From: Sphingopyxis sp. H050
GTDB lineage: Bacteria > Pseudomonadota > Alphaproteobacteria > Sphingomonadales > Sphingomonadaceae
NCBI RefSeq assembly: GCF_001468265.1
Contig: NZ_LNRZ01000006.1
Location: 124,001 to 188,000 of the forward strand
Reading direction: 5' to 3'
DNA: 64,000 nt
The stretch's first letter is position 1. The number at the start of each line of letters is the position of its first letter. Under the pieces are notes generated by a model. That model searched no databases. It saw only the letters and a list, made by a program, of their open reading frames with translations, and was not told the origin of the DNA. Below, one piece after another: positions 46,077-55,269 of this stretch. Made by a program: the position numbers and the translations under genes.

Positions 46077-46591
46077 CAGTACTTCACCATCGGATCGGGA
46101 TTTTGACCATAGCGGCGCGGGTCGACCACGTTGCTCGACTTGCCGACGTCATAACCGCCGGCCTTGCCCGCGGCGGAATAATCCGAACGATAGCCGGCGA
46201 TCTGCCCTGCGGCGCCGATCAGCCCCTCGACCGCGTTGAAAACTGCCGTGCGCTTGATCTGCTTTGCCTGCATGTCGAGCCCGCGCGCGCGACCTTCCGT
46301 GGTGCGCCGCGACAGCATGATGTCGAGCTCGCGATTGATCAGGCTCTCCTCGATCGCCGTGCGCGCCGATCCGGTGCCCGGCTGAAAGCCGCTTTCGGCG
46401 ATCCCCATGATCTGGCGCCCCATGGCGGCGCGGGCGCTCGCCCGGATCTTCTCGACCTCCGCGACGCCCAGCTGGCGCTCTTCCTGCGCCTGGGCCCGAA
46501 CGACCTGCGCATTGTGGCTCGCGGCCTGCAGGCCGCCGACCGTCTTCACCAGGGCCCCCGCGGCCATCAATGGAATTGCGGCTTGCGCCAT
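46076..46591 (-). CDS. internal virion protein, gp14-like
   Basis: The 171-residue protein has a hydrophobic N-terminus (AAIPLMAAGALVKTVGGLQAA), then coiled helices (VVRAQAQEERQLGVAEVEKIRASARAAMGRQIMG) and a GLIGAAGQIAGY segment. T7 gp14 proteins have this kind of helical, membrane-active build and form the outer-membrane part of the ejection channel. Its start overlaps the upstream stop. Found by position. Confidence 0.72.
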   Translation of the reverse strand: MAQAAIPLMAAGALVKTVGGLQAASHNAQVVRAQAQEERQLGVAEVEKIRASARAAMGRQIMGIAESGFQPGTGSARTAIEESLINRELDIMLSRRTTEGRARGLDMQAKQIKRTAVFNAVEGLIGAAGQIAGYRSDYSAAGKAGGYDVGKSSNVVDPRRYGQNPDPMVKY

Positions 46592-47046
46592 CAGTTCACC
46601 CTCTCGAAAAGCCAGTAATCCTCGCTATGCGGCCCCCATGCGCGCAGCAGCGCGACGCGGCTGAAGCCGACGCGCCCCAACCAGCGCCCTTCCGCGGGAT
46701 AGGCATCGCGGCAAAGCGCTTCGATCCGCCGCCACGGCCCCTCGGCGATCCGGTCGCGCATGAAGCGCATCACAGCCGCCTGCGCGCGCGCGCTGGTCGC
46801 GAACTCGCGGCTGAACAGCGCCCAGGCCGATGCCTGCACATCGGCAAAGACCTGACCGAAACCGGCGCAACACAAGATCGTGCCGTCCTCGCCGACCGCG
46901 GTCCACGCGGGGCCCATCGCCTGCAGCTCGAGGCCGTGGGCGATATTCTTGATCGGCTCGTAGATCCCGAACTGCCCCTCGACATTCGGCAGGCGGTCGA
47001 GCGCCAGCACGTCGAGCGGCAGGAGAGCGCGGATCTCGACCCTCAT
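46591..47046 (-). CDS. GNAT-like phage protein, gp13-like
   Basis: The 151-residue protein resembles the internal virion protein A / DUF2833 group: VEIRALLPLDVLALDRL, LQAMGPAWTAVGEDGTILCCAGFGQVFADVQASAWALFSREF, and GRWLGRVGFSRVALLRAWGPHSEDYWLFER. T7 gp13 has a degenerate acetyltransferase fold used in virion assembly. It lies just downstream of the tail tubular B gene with a 4-bp overlap, as in T7. Confidence 0.75.
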   Translation of the reverse strand: MRVEIRALLPLDVLALDRLPNVEGQFGIYEPIKNIAHGLELQAMGPAWTAVGEDGTILCCAGFGQVFADVQASAWALFSREFATSARAQAAVMRFMRDRIAEGPWRRIEALCRDAYPAEGRWLGRVGFSRVALLRAWGPHSEDYWLFERVN

Positions 47047-49265
47047 TGTTCACCTATGTCGAGTTTTTTGATCAGCGCCGGCTGCACCCAGGGGAAGGGC
47101 GATCGATCCTCGAGCGTCACCTGCCCGCGCCGGCTGTTACCGCCGCCGATCGCCTTTGCCTCGGTCCAGTCGGAAAACAGCGACGGGCCGCTGTCCATCG
47201 GGTCCGTCGCCGCCCGATTGACCAGGCGATCGAGCTTGCCGCCGCGGTCGCCGGCACGGACACCGAAGCTGTCGAGCAGGCTGGCAACCAGGCCGATAAC
47301 GCGCTTGATGCGGCCGATCGAAGATCCGTCGCGCAGCGGAACGTCGGGGCGCAATGTCGTGAAGGTAGCGGTATAGAGGCGGCCGACCGTCACCCGGCTG
47401 CGCGCAGCTGTGAGCGTGATCGAACCGGTTTCGTCGACGGTTTGCACCGGCAGCTCGGCGCCGTCGGCCAGGATGCCGACCTCTTTTCCGATCAGATGAT
47501 CAAGCCCGCCGAACACGGTGGCGGGCGCGCCGTCATAGGCAAGCGCGCTGTCGAGGTGGCACCCGTCCTGCGCGACAAGACCCGCCTCTTCATCCCACCA
47601 GTCGGCGAGCTGCTCGAGCGACTTTTCGCCGTCGCGGTCGACCAACAGCCAGACATCGTCGCGCTGACCATCGGGCGACGGCACCGACACCATGCTTTCG
47701 ATCGTAGCTTCCTCGATCGAAAGCGACGGGCACCATCCCTTCGTGTCCTGCGCCGGATTATAGGGGTGCGACGCCGCCGTGCCGTCGCCTTTCAGCATCC
47801 AGAGCTGCTCTTCGGGCTCGGCCTGGTAACAGAGCTGACGGATGCCGCCGCGCGTGATCTGCCGCGCCCACAACGTCATATTGTCGGCCAGATAGCGATC
47901 CTGACCGAAATCATAGGTCGCCGCGCGCAGCTTGCGGCCGCCGCGCTGGGCGAAGATCAGCTCGGCGGCGGTACCGAGCGGCTCGACCTGCGTGGAACCA
48001 TGACCGCTCTGGGGAACGATCTGCAGATTGTCGGCCGCAATGGGCTCGCTCGGATTGATCGGGCCGATCGCATACTCGCCGCTCGACGTGCCGATGATCA
48101 TCGCCTGGCGATCGGGGCGCACCCACAGCGCGCGATCGGGAATGTCCATGCGCAGACGGATGGCCTGGTCGGGCTGCGGCGCCCCGCTCTCGTCGAACTC
48201 GCTGAAATCGCGGTAAGAGGCCGACACGCTGCCCGCGAGCTCGAAATCGCGGAACAGCCACAGACGGCCGCGCCAAAGGCAGCAAAGCTGGGGAAAGCCC
48301 GCATCGGCCGAAAACAGGCTGTTCGCCCAACGAAAGGTAGGGGTGGCAGCCAGCGACAACGGGATTGCGCGCTCCACGACGCCGGTCAGCGTGTTGGCGT
48401 CGGTATAGCCGGTGATCCGCACGATGCCGTATCGATCGTGACGATAGCGCCACTTGACCCCGAACGGACCCTTGCCGTTGATGTCCTCACCGATATTGTC
48501 GCCGTCCCACTGGTCGCCCCGCAGGTGAAAGGGCGCCTCGGTTCCGGTGCGCGTGCCGCTCAGCGCCTCATAGACGCGGCCCTCGCTGCGCCGGAGAGTG
48601 CCGGCGACGATCCCGTCGACGCCGGTCTGCCAGGCCATCACATCGGCAAAATCGGCCGCCTCGACCAGGATGTGCCCGCCCACCATGTTCGCATTGAAGC
48701 GATTGGTATTGGCTTCGACCGACACGGCGCCGCCGACCGTCAGCACGCCGGTCACGGTCAGGGTCTTGGTTTCGTCCTGGTTGATGTCGCCGAACGGCCC
48801 GCCCTTCAGCGTCTCGACCTGATAGGTGAAGGCATCGGCCGCCGTGCGCTTCAGCGACGCGAAGGGATAGCTGCCATGCGCGAGATACTGGGTATCGAAC
48901 GATTTCCAGCGCCAGACGCTCGGTGCATGGGCGGCGGTATAGGGCACGGCGACCTCGACCGGAACGCCGGCGACCTCGAGCAGCGCATTGTTCGTGACGA
49001 AGCGGATTGCGCCCTCGCTCCACACCAGCACATAGGCCTGGGTCGCGTTGAACGCATAGGGCGTCAGCCAGGTCGACGACGCGAGCGCCGCCGCGCGATA
49101 CCAGGTGCCCGGCCGCTTGACGATCGCGCCCTCGACCGACGCCGCCATGTTGCGGATCTCGGCCGCCGCGATGTTATAGATCGACAGCGTCGGCCGCGAC
49201 TGCAGCCGGCGCGACACCTCGCCCCCGTTGAAGCTGTCCTGCAGCCGGTACGCCGTGGTGCCCAT
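47043..49265 (-). CDS. tail tubular protein B-like (nozzle)
   Basis: The 740-residue protein starts with TAYRLQDSFNGGEVSRRLQSRPTLSIYNIAAAEIRNMAASVEGAIVKRPGTWY, the signature of phage tail tubular B proteins, and continues with beta-rich repeats (FRFRVGDN-like strands, YAIGPINPSEPIAADNLQIVPQSGHGS). It forms the lower tail tube of podoviruses. Start 49265 directly follows the tail tubular A stop. Confidence 0.9.
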   Translation of the reverse strand: MGTTAYRLQDSFNGGEVSRRLQSRPTLSIYNIAAAEIRNMAASVEGAIVKRPGTWYRAAALASSTWLTPYAFNATQAYVLVWSEGAIRFVTNNALLEVAGVPVEVAVPYTAAHAPSVWRWKSFDTQYLAHGSYPFASLKRTAADAFTYQVETLKGGPFGDINQDETKTLTVTGVLTVGGAVSVEANTNRFNANMVGGHILVEAADFADVMAWQTGVDGIVAGTLRRSEGRVYEALSGTRTGTEAPFHLRGDQWDGDNIGEDINGKGPFGVKWRYRHDRYGIVRITGYTDANTLTGVVERAIPLSLAATPTFRWANSLFSADAGFPQLCCLWRGRLWLFRDFELAGSVSASYRDFSEFDESGAPQPDQAIRLRMDIPDRALWVRPDRQAMIIGTSSGEYAIGPINPSEPIAADNLQIVPQSGHGSTQVEPLGTAAELIFAQRGGRKLRAATYDFGQDRYLADNMTLWARQITRGGIRQLCYQAEPEEQLWMLKGDGTAASHPYNPAQDTKGWCPSLSIEEATIESMVSVPSPDGQRDDVWLLVDRDGEKSLEQLADWWDEEAGLVAQDGCHLDSALAYDGAPATVFGGLDHLIGKEVGILADGAELPVQTVDETGSITLTAARSRVTVGRLYTATFTTLRPDVPLRDGSSIGRIKRVIGLVASLLDSFGVRAGDRGGKLDRLVNRAATDPMDSGPSLFSDWTEAKAIGGGNSRRGQVTLEDRSPFPWVQPALIKKLDIGEQ

Positions 49266-49873
49266 CAGCCTGTATAGCTGCCCGGGTAGGACGGCCCCCC
49301 TTCATCGCGGGCGGTGACCCAGCTGCTGTCCATCAGGTCGACGGGCGGGTTTTCGCGGCCATCGACGCCCGTCGCTTCGCGGATCGCGGCGACATAGGCC
49401 GAATAGCAATCCTGCTTGCGGCCGCGATCGCCGGTCAGCCGATCGGCGACCTGGTACGCCAGGCGGCAGGCAAAGGCCTCGACGAACAGCGCGTCCCAGT
49501 CTCCGGTTTCGGCGATGCGCGCGACATAGCGGACCTCGATCGGCCCGGGGGCGTCGCAGAGCAGGCGGCGGCTGCCCTCAAGCGACCATTTGCGCATAAC
49601 GCATGTGTCGAGCGCGTCGATGTCGAGCCGGATAAAATCGTCGGGGAGCTGATACTGGTGGGCGAAACCGAAGATCGGCGCGGGGTTCAGGCGCGACAGC
49701 TTGACGCGCTTCATCGCAAAATTCCACAGGTGGCGCCGGAGCACCGCGTCGCGGACGCTGTTCCAGACCGCCTTGATCGATCGCGCGGGCTTGGTGTCGT
49801 CGTCGGGATCGATCAGCTGATCGTCTTCGCCTAGTTTCGACAGCGCAAGGTTGGAAATCTCGACGCGATCCAT
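49265..49873 (-). CDS. tail tubular protein A-like (adaptor)
   Basis: The 202-residue protein shows NLALSKLGEDDQLIDPDDDTKPARSIKAVWNSVRDAVLRRHLWNFAMKRVKLSRL and PDDFIRLDIDALD, matching the T7 gp11-type adaptor that joins the portal to the nozzle. ATG 49873 has GAGGGG 4 nt upstream; an upstream GTG at 49888 is less likely. Confidence 0.88.
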   Translation of the reverse strand: MDRVEISNLALSKLGEDDQLIDPDDDTKPARSIKAVWNSVRDAVLRRHLWNFAMKRVKLSRLNPAPIFGFAHQYQLPDDFIRLDIDALDTCVMRKWSLEGSRRLLCDAPGPIEVRYVARIAETGDWDALFVEAFACRLAYQVADRLTGDRGRKQDCYSAYVAAIREATGVDGRENPPVDLMDSSWVTARDEGGPSYPGSYTG

Positions 49874-49951
49874 ATCACCCCTCGGCACACCTCGACGGCG
49901 AAACCGGGGCGGCGGGAGGTGTAACCGCCGCCCCGGACGCGCCTGGCAAGG

Positions 49952-50389
49952 TCAGACGGCGTCGGAGTAGAAGATATCGACGACAAGGTAGTCGGCGCTG
50001 TTCGGGGCCGCTGCGGCGCCGACGGTCGCGATCACCGTCTTTTCTTCGGTGAACGGGGCCGCGGCGATGTCCTCCGCGATACCGAACAACGTGGGCGTGT
50101 CCGCCGCGGTGAAGATGGCGGCGGCGCGGAACGCCGTCGCGTCACCGACGACACCGATCGCGAGCGTGGCGGCGGCGCCGAAGGTCGCCTTCGCGGTGAT
50201 GACGCCAAACGCGAACGAGGCGCCCGGCGGCAGCTTGCCGAGCGTGATGGTGTCGCCGTTGGCCTGACCGTCATAGTCGATGGTCGCGCGCAGGCGCTTC
50301 AGCTTCGCCTGGAGCACGCGCCCGTCCGACTTTGCGTAAGCGGCGGCGCCCAGCGAGGCGGCGGTTTCGCGAGAGTAGGTATTAGCCAT
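49952..50389 (-). CDS. phage structural protein (capsid accessory)
   Basis: The 145-residue protein is Ala/Gly-rich with alternating beta pattern (KLKRLRATIDYDGQANGDTITLGKLPPGASFAFGVITAKATFGAAATLAIG). Many phages have such a head-stabilising or decoration protein directly after the major capsid gene. It lies 75 bp downstream of the capsid stop. Function inferred from position and composition. Confidence 0.65.
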   Translation of the reverse strand: MANTYSRETAASLGAAAYAKSDGRVLQAKLKRLRATIDYDGQANGDTITLGKLPPGASFAFGVITAKATFGAAATLAIGVVGDATAFRAAAIFTAADTPTLFGIAEDIAAAPFTEEKTVIATVGAAAAPNSADYLVVDIFYSDAV

Positions 50390-50463
50390 GATTTGCTATC
50401 CTTGAAAAGTGGAACACTTGGGGGACGCCGCCGAAACGGCGCCCCGCCCGGTGCGACCCAGGC

Positions 50464-51384
50464 CTACGCCTCGAGACACTCGATGTAGCCGACCTTGCCT
50501 TCCTCGCTGCGGGTCGCGGCCACCTGGCGGCGGGCATAGACCTGCGCGGAGAAATGCTTGGTCGGCAGCTGGTCGACGCTGTCGAACTGCCGCTCCCAGA
50601 AGGCCGCGACGATGCCCGTCTTCGAATAGAAGGGCACCTTGCGATAGCCGCCGCCGGTGAGAGTGAGGGCGGCCGCTTCCTTCAGGCGAGGGTTCGACAG
50701 CTCGATGTGCGCGAAATTGAAGCCGAACAGCTTGCGGACCATGCCGTTGGTCATTTCCATGCCCGTGGCGCCGTAATCCTTGTTCACCGTCTCGATCTGG
50801 GCGAGCAGGTCGCTGTTCTGTTTTGCCGTGATCGGCATCCACAGCTCCTCTTCGTCGAGATCGACGTCGTTGGCGCGGAGGATTTCGTTCGCGGCATTCA
50901 GCTTCTTGATCGTCAGGCCGACGTTGCCGCCGCCGCCCTCGTTGACCGGCACGACATTGTTGTTGTCGAACGGGGTCAGGATCGTGCCCTTCAGACCGGT
51001 CTGGGCGACGCTGAAGATCCCGGTGATGATTTCGGCATCGGTACCACGCGCGATCGCCGCGGCGCCGGCCTTCACATACTTGCCCTCGATCTCGATACCG
51101 GAAGCGAGCTTGTCTTCCTTGTCGACCAGGTCGGAATAGACGATCGGGTCGGGCATCGCGAGCCAGCGGCCATCGTGCGGGGTGTCGACATATTTGGTGT
51201 CTTCGTGCCGCGACGTCTTCTTGTAATAATCGGCCTCGCCGATCAGATCGTCGATCTTGAGCAGCTCACCGCTGCCATCGATATCGGTAACCGTCTTCAG
51301 CAGACGGCTGTCCTTCTGCTGCAGCGCCAGCTTGACGCTGTCGTTGTACTTGGTGCGGTGCATCTGCGTTACGAACTGGGACAT
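50464..51384 (-). CDS. major capsid protein
   Basis: The 306-residue protein starts SQFVTQMHRTKYNDSVKLALQQKDSRLLKTV and has HK97-fold-like segments (GRWLAMPDPIVYSDLVDKEDKLASGIEIEGKYVKAGAAAIARGTDAEIITGIF; NPRLKEAAALTLTGGGYRKVPFYSKTGIVAAFWERQ). This pattern fits the BPP-1-type capsid group. An excellent GGAGG site precedes ATG 51384. A strong hairpin lies upstream between scaffold and capsid. Confidence 0.88.
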   Translation of the reverse strand: MSQFVTQMHRTKYNDSVKLALQQKDSRLLKTVTDIDGSGELLKIDDLIGEADYYKKTSRHEDTKYVDTPHDGRWLAMPDPIVYSDLVDKEDKLASGIEIEGKYVKAGAAAIARGTDAEIITGIFSVAQTGLKGTILTPFDNNNVVPVNEGGGGNVGLTIKKLNAANEILRANDVDLDEEELWMPITAKQNSDLLAQIETVNKDYGATGMEMTNGMVRKLFGFNFAHIELSNPRLKEAAALTLTGGGYRKVPFYSKTGIVAAFWERQFDSVDQLPTKHFSAQVYARRQVAATRSEEGKVGYIECLEA

Positions 51385-51532
51385 GGTTGCCTCCGTAAAT
51401 TTCAGGAATTTGCGAAGGGCTTGTCAGCCGCTAGGGCCGGGCCTCTCTGGCGGGTGACGTCCCGCTGGACGGGGCCATTCTCATGCCCCCTAGTCCGGGC
51501 CTGGCGGCGCGATCGCGCACCGGCTTGTCAGA

Positions 51533-51564
51533 CAGGGGCGGCATAACGCTACATGCCACCCCTG
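51533..51564 (-). other. strong hairpin between scaffold and capsid genes
   Basis: CAGGGGCGGCAT and ATGCCACCCCTG are complementary over 12 bp except one G-T pair, with an 8-nt loop (AACGCTAC). It lies in the roughly 195-bp gap before the capsid gene. No T tract follows, so RNA stability or expression tuning is more likely than termination. Confidence 0.65.
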
Positions 51565-51579
51565 CTCCAAATAGTCGGC
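51561..51579 (-). repeat. phage repeat, copy after the scaffold stop
   Basis: CCTGCTCCAAATAGTCGGC is identical to the 19 bases at 55323. Here it is non-coding, directly after the scaffold stop and next to the 51533-51564 hairpin. Confidence 0.5.
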
Positions 51580-52547
51580 TAGCCTCGAGCCTCGCGCTCA
51601 CGCGCTTCCGCCGACGCGACGATAGTCAGCAGGTGCTCGCGCTCGGCCTTCAGCTTGGGATCGCTCTTGAGCTTCTCGAGATAGCCTTCCTGCTTACCCA
51701 GCATATCGAGCTTGGCCTGCGCTTCCTCTTTCGAGAGGCTGAATTTCGGCCGCCCGCCGGCGTCGAGCAGGATGTCCTCGCCCATGCCCATGCCGAGCTT
51801 GGCAAAGAGCGCGAGCGTTTTTTTCGTGCCGAGCCCCTGCTCGATGCCGGCGATATCCTCGCCCGACAGCTCGAGCAGCCGCATCGCCTTGTTGCCCGCG
51901 GCGATGTGAGTGTTGAACTTGTCGCCGACCTCGGTCCTGTATTCGGCCACACCGGCTTCGCGCTGCTGCACCTGGGCGGCTTCGTGGTTCTGAAGCACAT
52001 CGCGCATATAGGCGTTGAACGGCTCGGCCATGGCGGCAAACATGCTGGCGGGAACACCCGCCTTGAACGCCGCTTCGCGCATGACCTTTGCGAGATCCTC
52101 GTTGACTTCCTCGCCCTCGCCGAGCTTCAGGTCATAACCGTCGGCCGCGTCGGGACGCCCGATCGCCTTGTGAAATGCCTCCACGACCTCGGCGCCGTCG
52201 CCTTCCTTCGGGAGAACAATCTTGTCGCCCGACAGGAATTTGCCCTCGAGCTCGCGATAGCTCGACACCATCGCGTCGGGATCCTTGAAGCCCTTCGACT
52301 TCACCCAGTCGCGGGATGCGGTCTGCCCTTCACCGGCGGCCTTGTCGCTGAAGATGCCGAGCCATTCGGCCGCGGCAGCTTCGCCGCCGCCCTGCCCGGC
52401 CTGCTCGCCGCCGCCGCCGGCGCCGGCTGCCGCCTCGCCGCCCTGCCCGCCGAGCAGCGCCGCGGCGCCGCCCCCTGCAGCAGCCGCGCCGCCCCCCGCC
52501 TCACCCTCGCCGCCGGCGGCCGCTGCCGCCCCCGCACCATCACTCAT
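51579..52547 (-). CDS. capsid scaffolding protein
   Basis: The 322-residue protein has a Gly/Ala-rich N-terminus of about 80 residues (GAGAAAAAGGEGEAGGGAAAAGGG), then an acidic helical body (DGAEVVEAFHKAIGRPDAADGYDLKLGEGEEVNEDLAKVMREAAFKAG) and a charged C-terminus (KLDMLGKQEGYLEKLKSDPKLKAEREHLL). This is typical of phage scaffolding proteins. Its start at 52547 overlaps the next upstream gene by 8 bp. It ends 195 bp before the capsid gene. Confidence 0.82.
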   Translation of the reverse strand: MSDGAGAAAAAGGEGEAGGGAAAAGGGAAALLGGQGGEAAAGAGGGGEQAGQGGGEAAAAEWLGIFSDKAAGEGQTASRDWVKSKGFKDPDAMVSSYRELEGKFLSGDKIVLPKEGDGAEVVEAFHKAIGRPDAADGYDLKLGEGEEVNEDLAKVMREAAFKAGVPASMFAAMAEPFNAYMRDVLQNHEAAQVQQREAGVAEYRTEVGDKFNTHIAAGNKAMRLLELSGEDIAGIEQGLGTKKTLALFAKLGMGMGEDILLDAGGRPKFSLSKEEAQAKLDMLGKQEGYLEKLKSDPKLKAEREHLLTIVASAEAREREARG

Positions 52548-52839
52548 CGCTCACCTCCACAAATGGGGCGAGATCCTCGCCCTTCAAACCGATCATGGTC
52601 AGGATCCGCAGCGCGACCTCACGCCGCCCCTCGAGCAGCGCGTGGACGCGCGGATCCGCTTCAAACGTCGAACGGTCGACCCGGCAGAATTTGCGCAGGT
52701 CGGCCAGCACCTTGCGGCCCGACAGGCTCACCGTGCCGTCATTGTCCAGAAAGACGCGCTGGTAATGCAGCGCCCGGCGGGCGTTCCACGATTTCTGCAC
52801 CAGCTCGAGAAAATCCGGCGCAACGGGGTCAGATGCCAA
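52540..52839 (-). CDS. Bbp19-like phage protein
   Basis: The 99-residue protein (FLELVQKSWNARRALHYQRVFLDNDGTVSLSGRKVLADLRKFCRVDRSTFEADPRVHALLEGRREVALRILTMIGL) matches the pattern of the Bbp19 family named from Bordetella phage BPP-1, found between portal and scaffold genes in similar phages. Exact role is unknown. It overlaps the portal stop by 11 bp. Confidence 0.75.
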   Translation of the reverse strand: MASDPVAPDFLELVQKSWNARRALHYQRVFLDNDGTVSLSGRKVLADLRKFCRVDRSTFEADPRVHALLEGRREVALRILTMIGLKGEDLAPFVEVSDE

Positions 52840-54469
52840 CAGCCGTCTCCTCGCCGCGCGCGGCCGACAAATTCTTCACGGCCTGGCTGCCCTGGACCAG
52901 CTGCGCGATCGCCGACTGCGCGGCCTGCTGTTCGGCGCGGGCCTCGCCCTTCGCCGCGACCTCGTCGGGCGTCGACAGATACGCCTGACGGATCGCCAGC
53001 GATTTCGCGAGCTCGCGCGGGGCGCGCTGCCAATTCACGACGTCATAGACCTCGGCGCCGGCGATCGACGCCGCCGGGGTCAGCATTTCGACGAAACGAC
53101 CGAAACCGATCGCCTCTTCCGCCCGGGCCGCGCGGGTCAGCGGATTGTCATAGACCAGCTTGATGCTCGCCCCTTCCTCTTCCATTTCGGGGGGAGGCGG
53201 CGGAATGTCGCCGACGTCGAGCAGGATCTCGAGCTCACGCTCGGTCTGTGGCGACAGCCATTCGGTTTCGCCGCGGCTTGCGCTCGGCGCGAGCAACATT
53301 CCCTGCAGGCGCGTCAGCTCGAGCACTTCGGTCGCGGTCATCCGATCGCGACGCTCGAGCACCAGCGACCAGACCTTTTCGAGAAATGCATCACGGATCG
53401 GCTCGCGCTCATTGTTGAGCAGCTCCATGCCGATCGGCAGATTGCCGCCCGTCTGCAGCGGAACGACGTTCGGCTGACCATCGAAGCCGAGCCCGCCGAC
53501 GTTGATCCCGCCAGGCTTCGTCTGGATCCTCGACAGAACGCCGTCCTCTGGCGTCAGCAGCGGCGGATCGACCGCCTTGTGGCCTGCCCGCAACAGCGTC
53601 TTCATCATCTCGTTGACGGTGCGGATCGACCCCATGACTTGCATCGCTGGGGATCGGCCATATCGTTCGCGCGGCCCGGTGACATAGCGCGAGAAGGCGA
53701 TCGGCATGCTGTTATAGCCGCCCTCGCGCAGCTGCATCTTGTCCTCGACGCAAATGTAGCGGCTCTCGAAGCGCAGGCGCCGGAAATCGAAGCGGCTGGG
53801 GTCGCGCTCGGCGCGAGGGCGGATGACGTGGAGGAAAGTGAATTCCTGGCTGAGCTTGTTGTCGCGGATCGCCTTTAGGATCCCCGCCGACAGATTGTCG
53901 GGCCCGAACATCTGGCGCGCCTGGCGAGCGGTGCGCTTGAACTTGCGATGCACCGTGTCGATGCGTCCGGTGAAATCCTCGTCGACATACACCTCGGACA
54001 GGTGAAGCGCCTTGTAGAACAGGCCGTGGCCGGGGCGATGATCGGTCCAGAATGGACCATTGCCATAGCTGCCGATCGAACGGACGTTCATCCCGGCCTC
54101 GGGCTCGAAGCCGGCGGCGGGGCGATATCGCGCGGCGAACAGCCGGTCGGTCGCCAACTCGGCCCAGCGCTGGAAAGCGGGCAATTCATTGAGCGCGGCA
54201 CTGGTCGAAACGACATGCTGATACCGCTCCCCGCGCGGGATCACCATGCCGGTGTAGGCGGCCTGGAAACGATCGAGGCCTAGCGAGGCGGTATGATCGA
54301 AGATCGTCGTGCCGCGCACCGCTCCCTTCGACTTTTCGGTAAAGCCGCCTTCGCCGATCGGGTTGACCCGTTCATCGACCTCGCGCCAGATCGGCTCCCA
54401 GGGCGCGCGATCGCTCTCGAGCTCCATCTGCTTTTGCAGGATCTCTTCGACGATCTCCGTCTCGCTCAT
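52829..54469 (-). CDS. portal (head-to-tail connector) protein
   Basis: The 546-residue protein matches the podovirus head-to-tail connecting family: an N-terminal EEILQKQMELESDRAPWEPIWREVDERVNP, then TIFDHTASLGLDRFQAAYTGMVIPRGERY, YGRSPAMQVMGSIRTVNEMMKTLLRAGHKAVDPPLLTPEDG, and LERRDRMTATEVLELTRLQGMLLAPS. It forms the DNA-entry dodecamer. A Gln/Ala-rich C-terminal tail (QSAIAQLVQGSQAVKNLSAARG) follows. ATG 54469 is clear. Confidence 0.93.
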   Translation of the reverse strand: MSETEIVEEILQKQMELESDRAPWEPIWREVDERVNPIGEGGFTEKSKGAVRGTTIFDHTASLGLDRFQAAYTGMVIPRGERYQHVVSTSAALNELPAFQRWAELATDRLFAARYRPAAGFEPEAGMNVRSIGSYGNGPFWTDHRPGHGLFYKALHLSEVYVDEDFTGRIDTVHRKFKRTARQARQMFGPDNLSAGILKAIRDNKLSQEFTFLHVIRPRAERDPSRFDFRRLRFESRYICVEDKMQLREGGYNSMPIAFSRYVTGPRERYGRSPAMQVMGSIRTVNEMMKTLLRAGHKAVDPPLLTPEDGVLSRIQTKPGGINVGGLGFDGQPNVVPLQTGGNLPIGMELLNNEREPIRDAFLEKVWSLVLERRDRMTATEVLELTRLQGMLLAPSASRGETEWLSPQTERELEILLDVGDIPPPPPEMEEEGASIKLVYDNPLTRAARAEEAIGFGRFVEMLTPAASIAGAEVYDVVNWQRAPRELAKSLAIRQAYLSTPDEVAAKGEARAEQQAAQSAIAQLVQGSQAVKNLSAARGEETAVGI

Positions 54470-54488
54470 CGCGCGCCCCGTTCCGCTA

Positions 54489-55025
54489 TCAGCCGAAGGT
54501 CAGCTGGCCGCGCTTGAACTCGAGCTGCTGGCCCGGGTTCAGACCGACCGGCGAACCGAGCTCGTTGACGTCCAGCGGGCGTTGCCCGTTCATCAGCCAC
54601 ACATGGGTGAACTGCGTCGTTCGGGGCAGCGTGTGGGTGTTGTGGACGATCGGGCGCGATACCTGCCACTTGCCGCCGCGCCGAACCGGGTTCGGCTCGA
54701 GCGGCGCGGGCAGCGGCTCGATCACTTTCGCGGGACCGCGCTCATTGCCGAGCGCGACTGTGAGCTCGTCGCCCTTTTCGACCGCGGCATTGATGACCTC
54801 GGCCGCACCGGCCTTCAGCTTCGCGATCGAAGCGGCCGCGTCCAGCTGCGGTTTCGCAGGCGCGCGGGGTTTGCGCGGCTTCGCCGCGGCGGCTTTCGTC
54901 GCGGCGACCTTTGCGGCGGCATCGGCAAAGCCCTCACGCTTCGCGGCGGCATCGGCTGCAGCGGCCTTGGCGTCATCCTTGGCGGTATCGGCCGCCGGCG
55001 CCGGCGTCGGTTTCGTGTCGGTCAT
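54489..55025 (-). CDS. Ala/Lys-rich phage structural protein
   Basis: The 178-residue protein has an Ala/Lys-rich low-complexity N-terminus (AADAAAKREGFADAAAKVAATKAAAAKPRKPR) and a more ordered C-terminal region (VSRPIVHNTHTLPRTTQFTHVWLMNGQRPLDVNELG). No family was recognised. Position between terminase and portal suggests a head or packaging role. ATG 55025 is 9 bp from the upstream stop. Confidence 0.7.
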   Translation of the reverse strand: MTDTKPTPAPAADTAKDDAKAAAADAAAKREGFADAAAKVAATKAAAAKPRKPRAPAKPQLDAAASIAKLKAGAAEVINAAVEKGDELTVALGNERGPAKVIEPLPAPLEPNPVRRGGKWQVSRPIVHNTHTLPRTTQFTHVWLMNGQRPLDVNELGSPVGLNPGQQLEFKRGQLTFG

Positions 55026-55034
55026 GTCAGGCTC

Positions 55035-55265
55035 CTATTGGCCGACGAGGGTTTTGACGCCGGTGGCCGCGGCCTCGGCCCCGCCGGCGCCCGTCAGAAT
55101 GTCCGCGGCGCCGCCGCGGCGCTTGCGAAGGCTGTCTTCCTTCATCGCCGCGCGGGCGGCATCGTCGCGCGTCGGCGCAGGCGCCGGTGCGGGGATCTTG
55201 GGTTTCTTGAACAGGCCGACCGCGGCGCCGAGCGGCGAGATCAGGGCTTTGGCTACACCGGACAT
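55035..55265 (-). CDS. small conserved phage protein (terminase-portal interval)
   Basis: The 76-residue protein has proline-rich FKKPKIPAPAPAPTRDDAARAAMKEDSLRKRRGGAADILTGAGG. The RKRRGxAxxILTG pattern recurs in small proteins beside podovirus terminase genes. Function unknown. Confidence 0.72.
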   Translation of the reverse strand: MSGVAKALISPLGAAVGLFKKPKIPAPAPAPTRDDAARAAMKEDSLRKRRGGAADILTGAGGAEAAATGVKTLVGQ

Positions 55266-55269
55266 GGCG

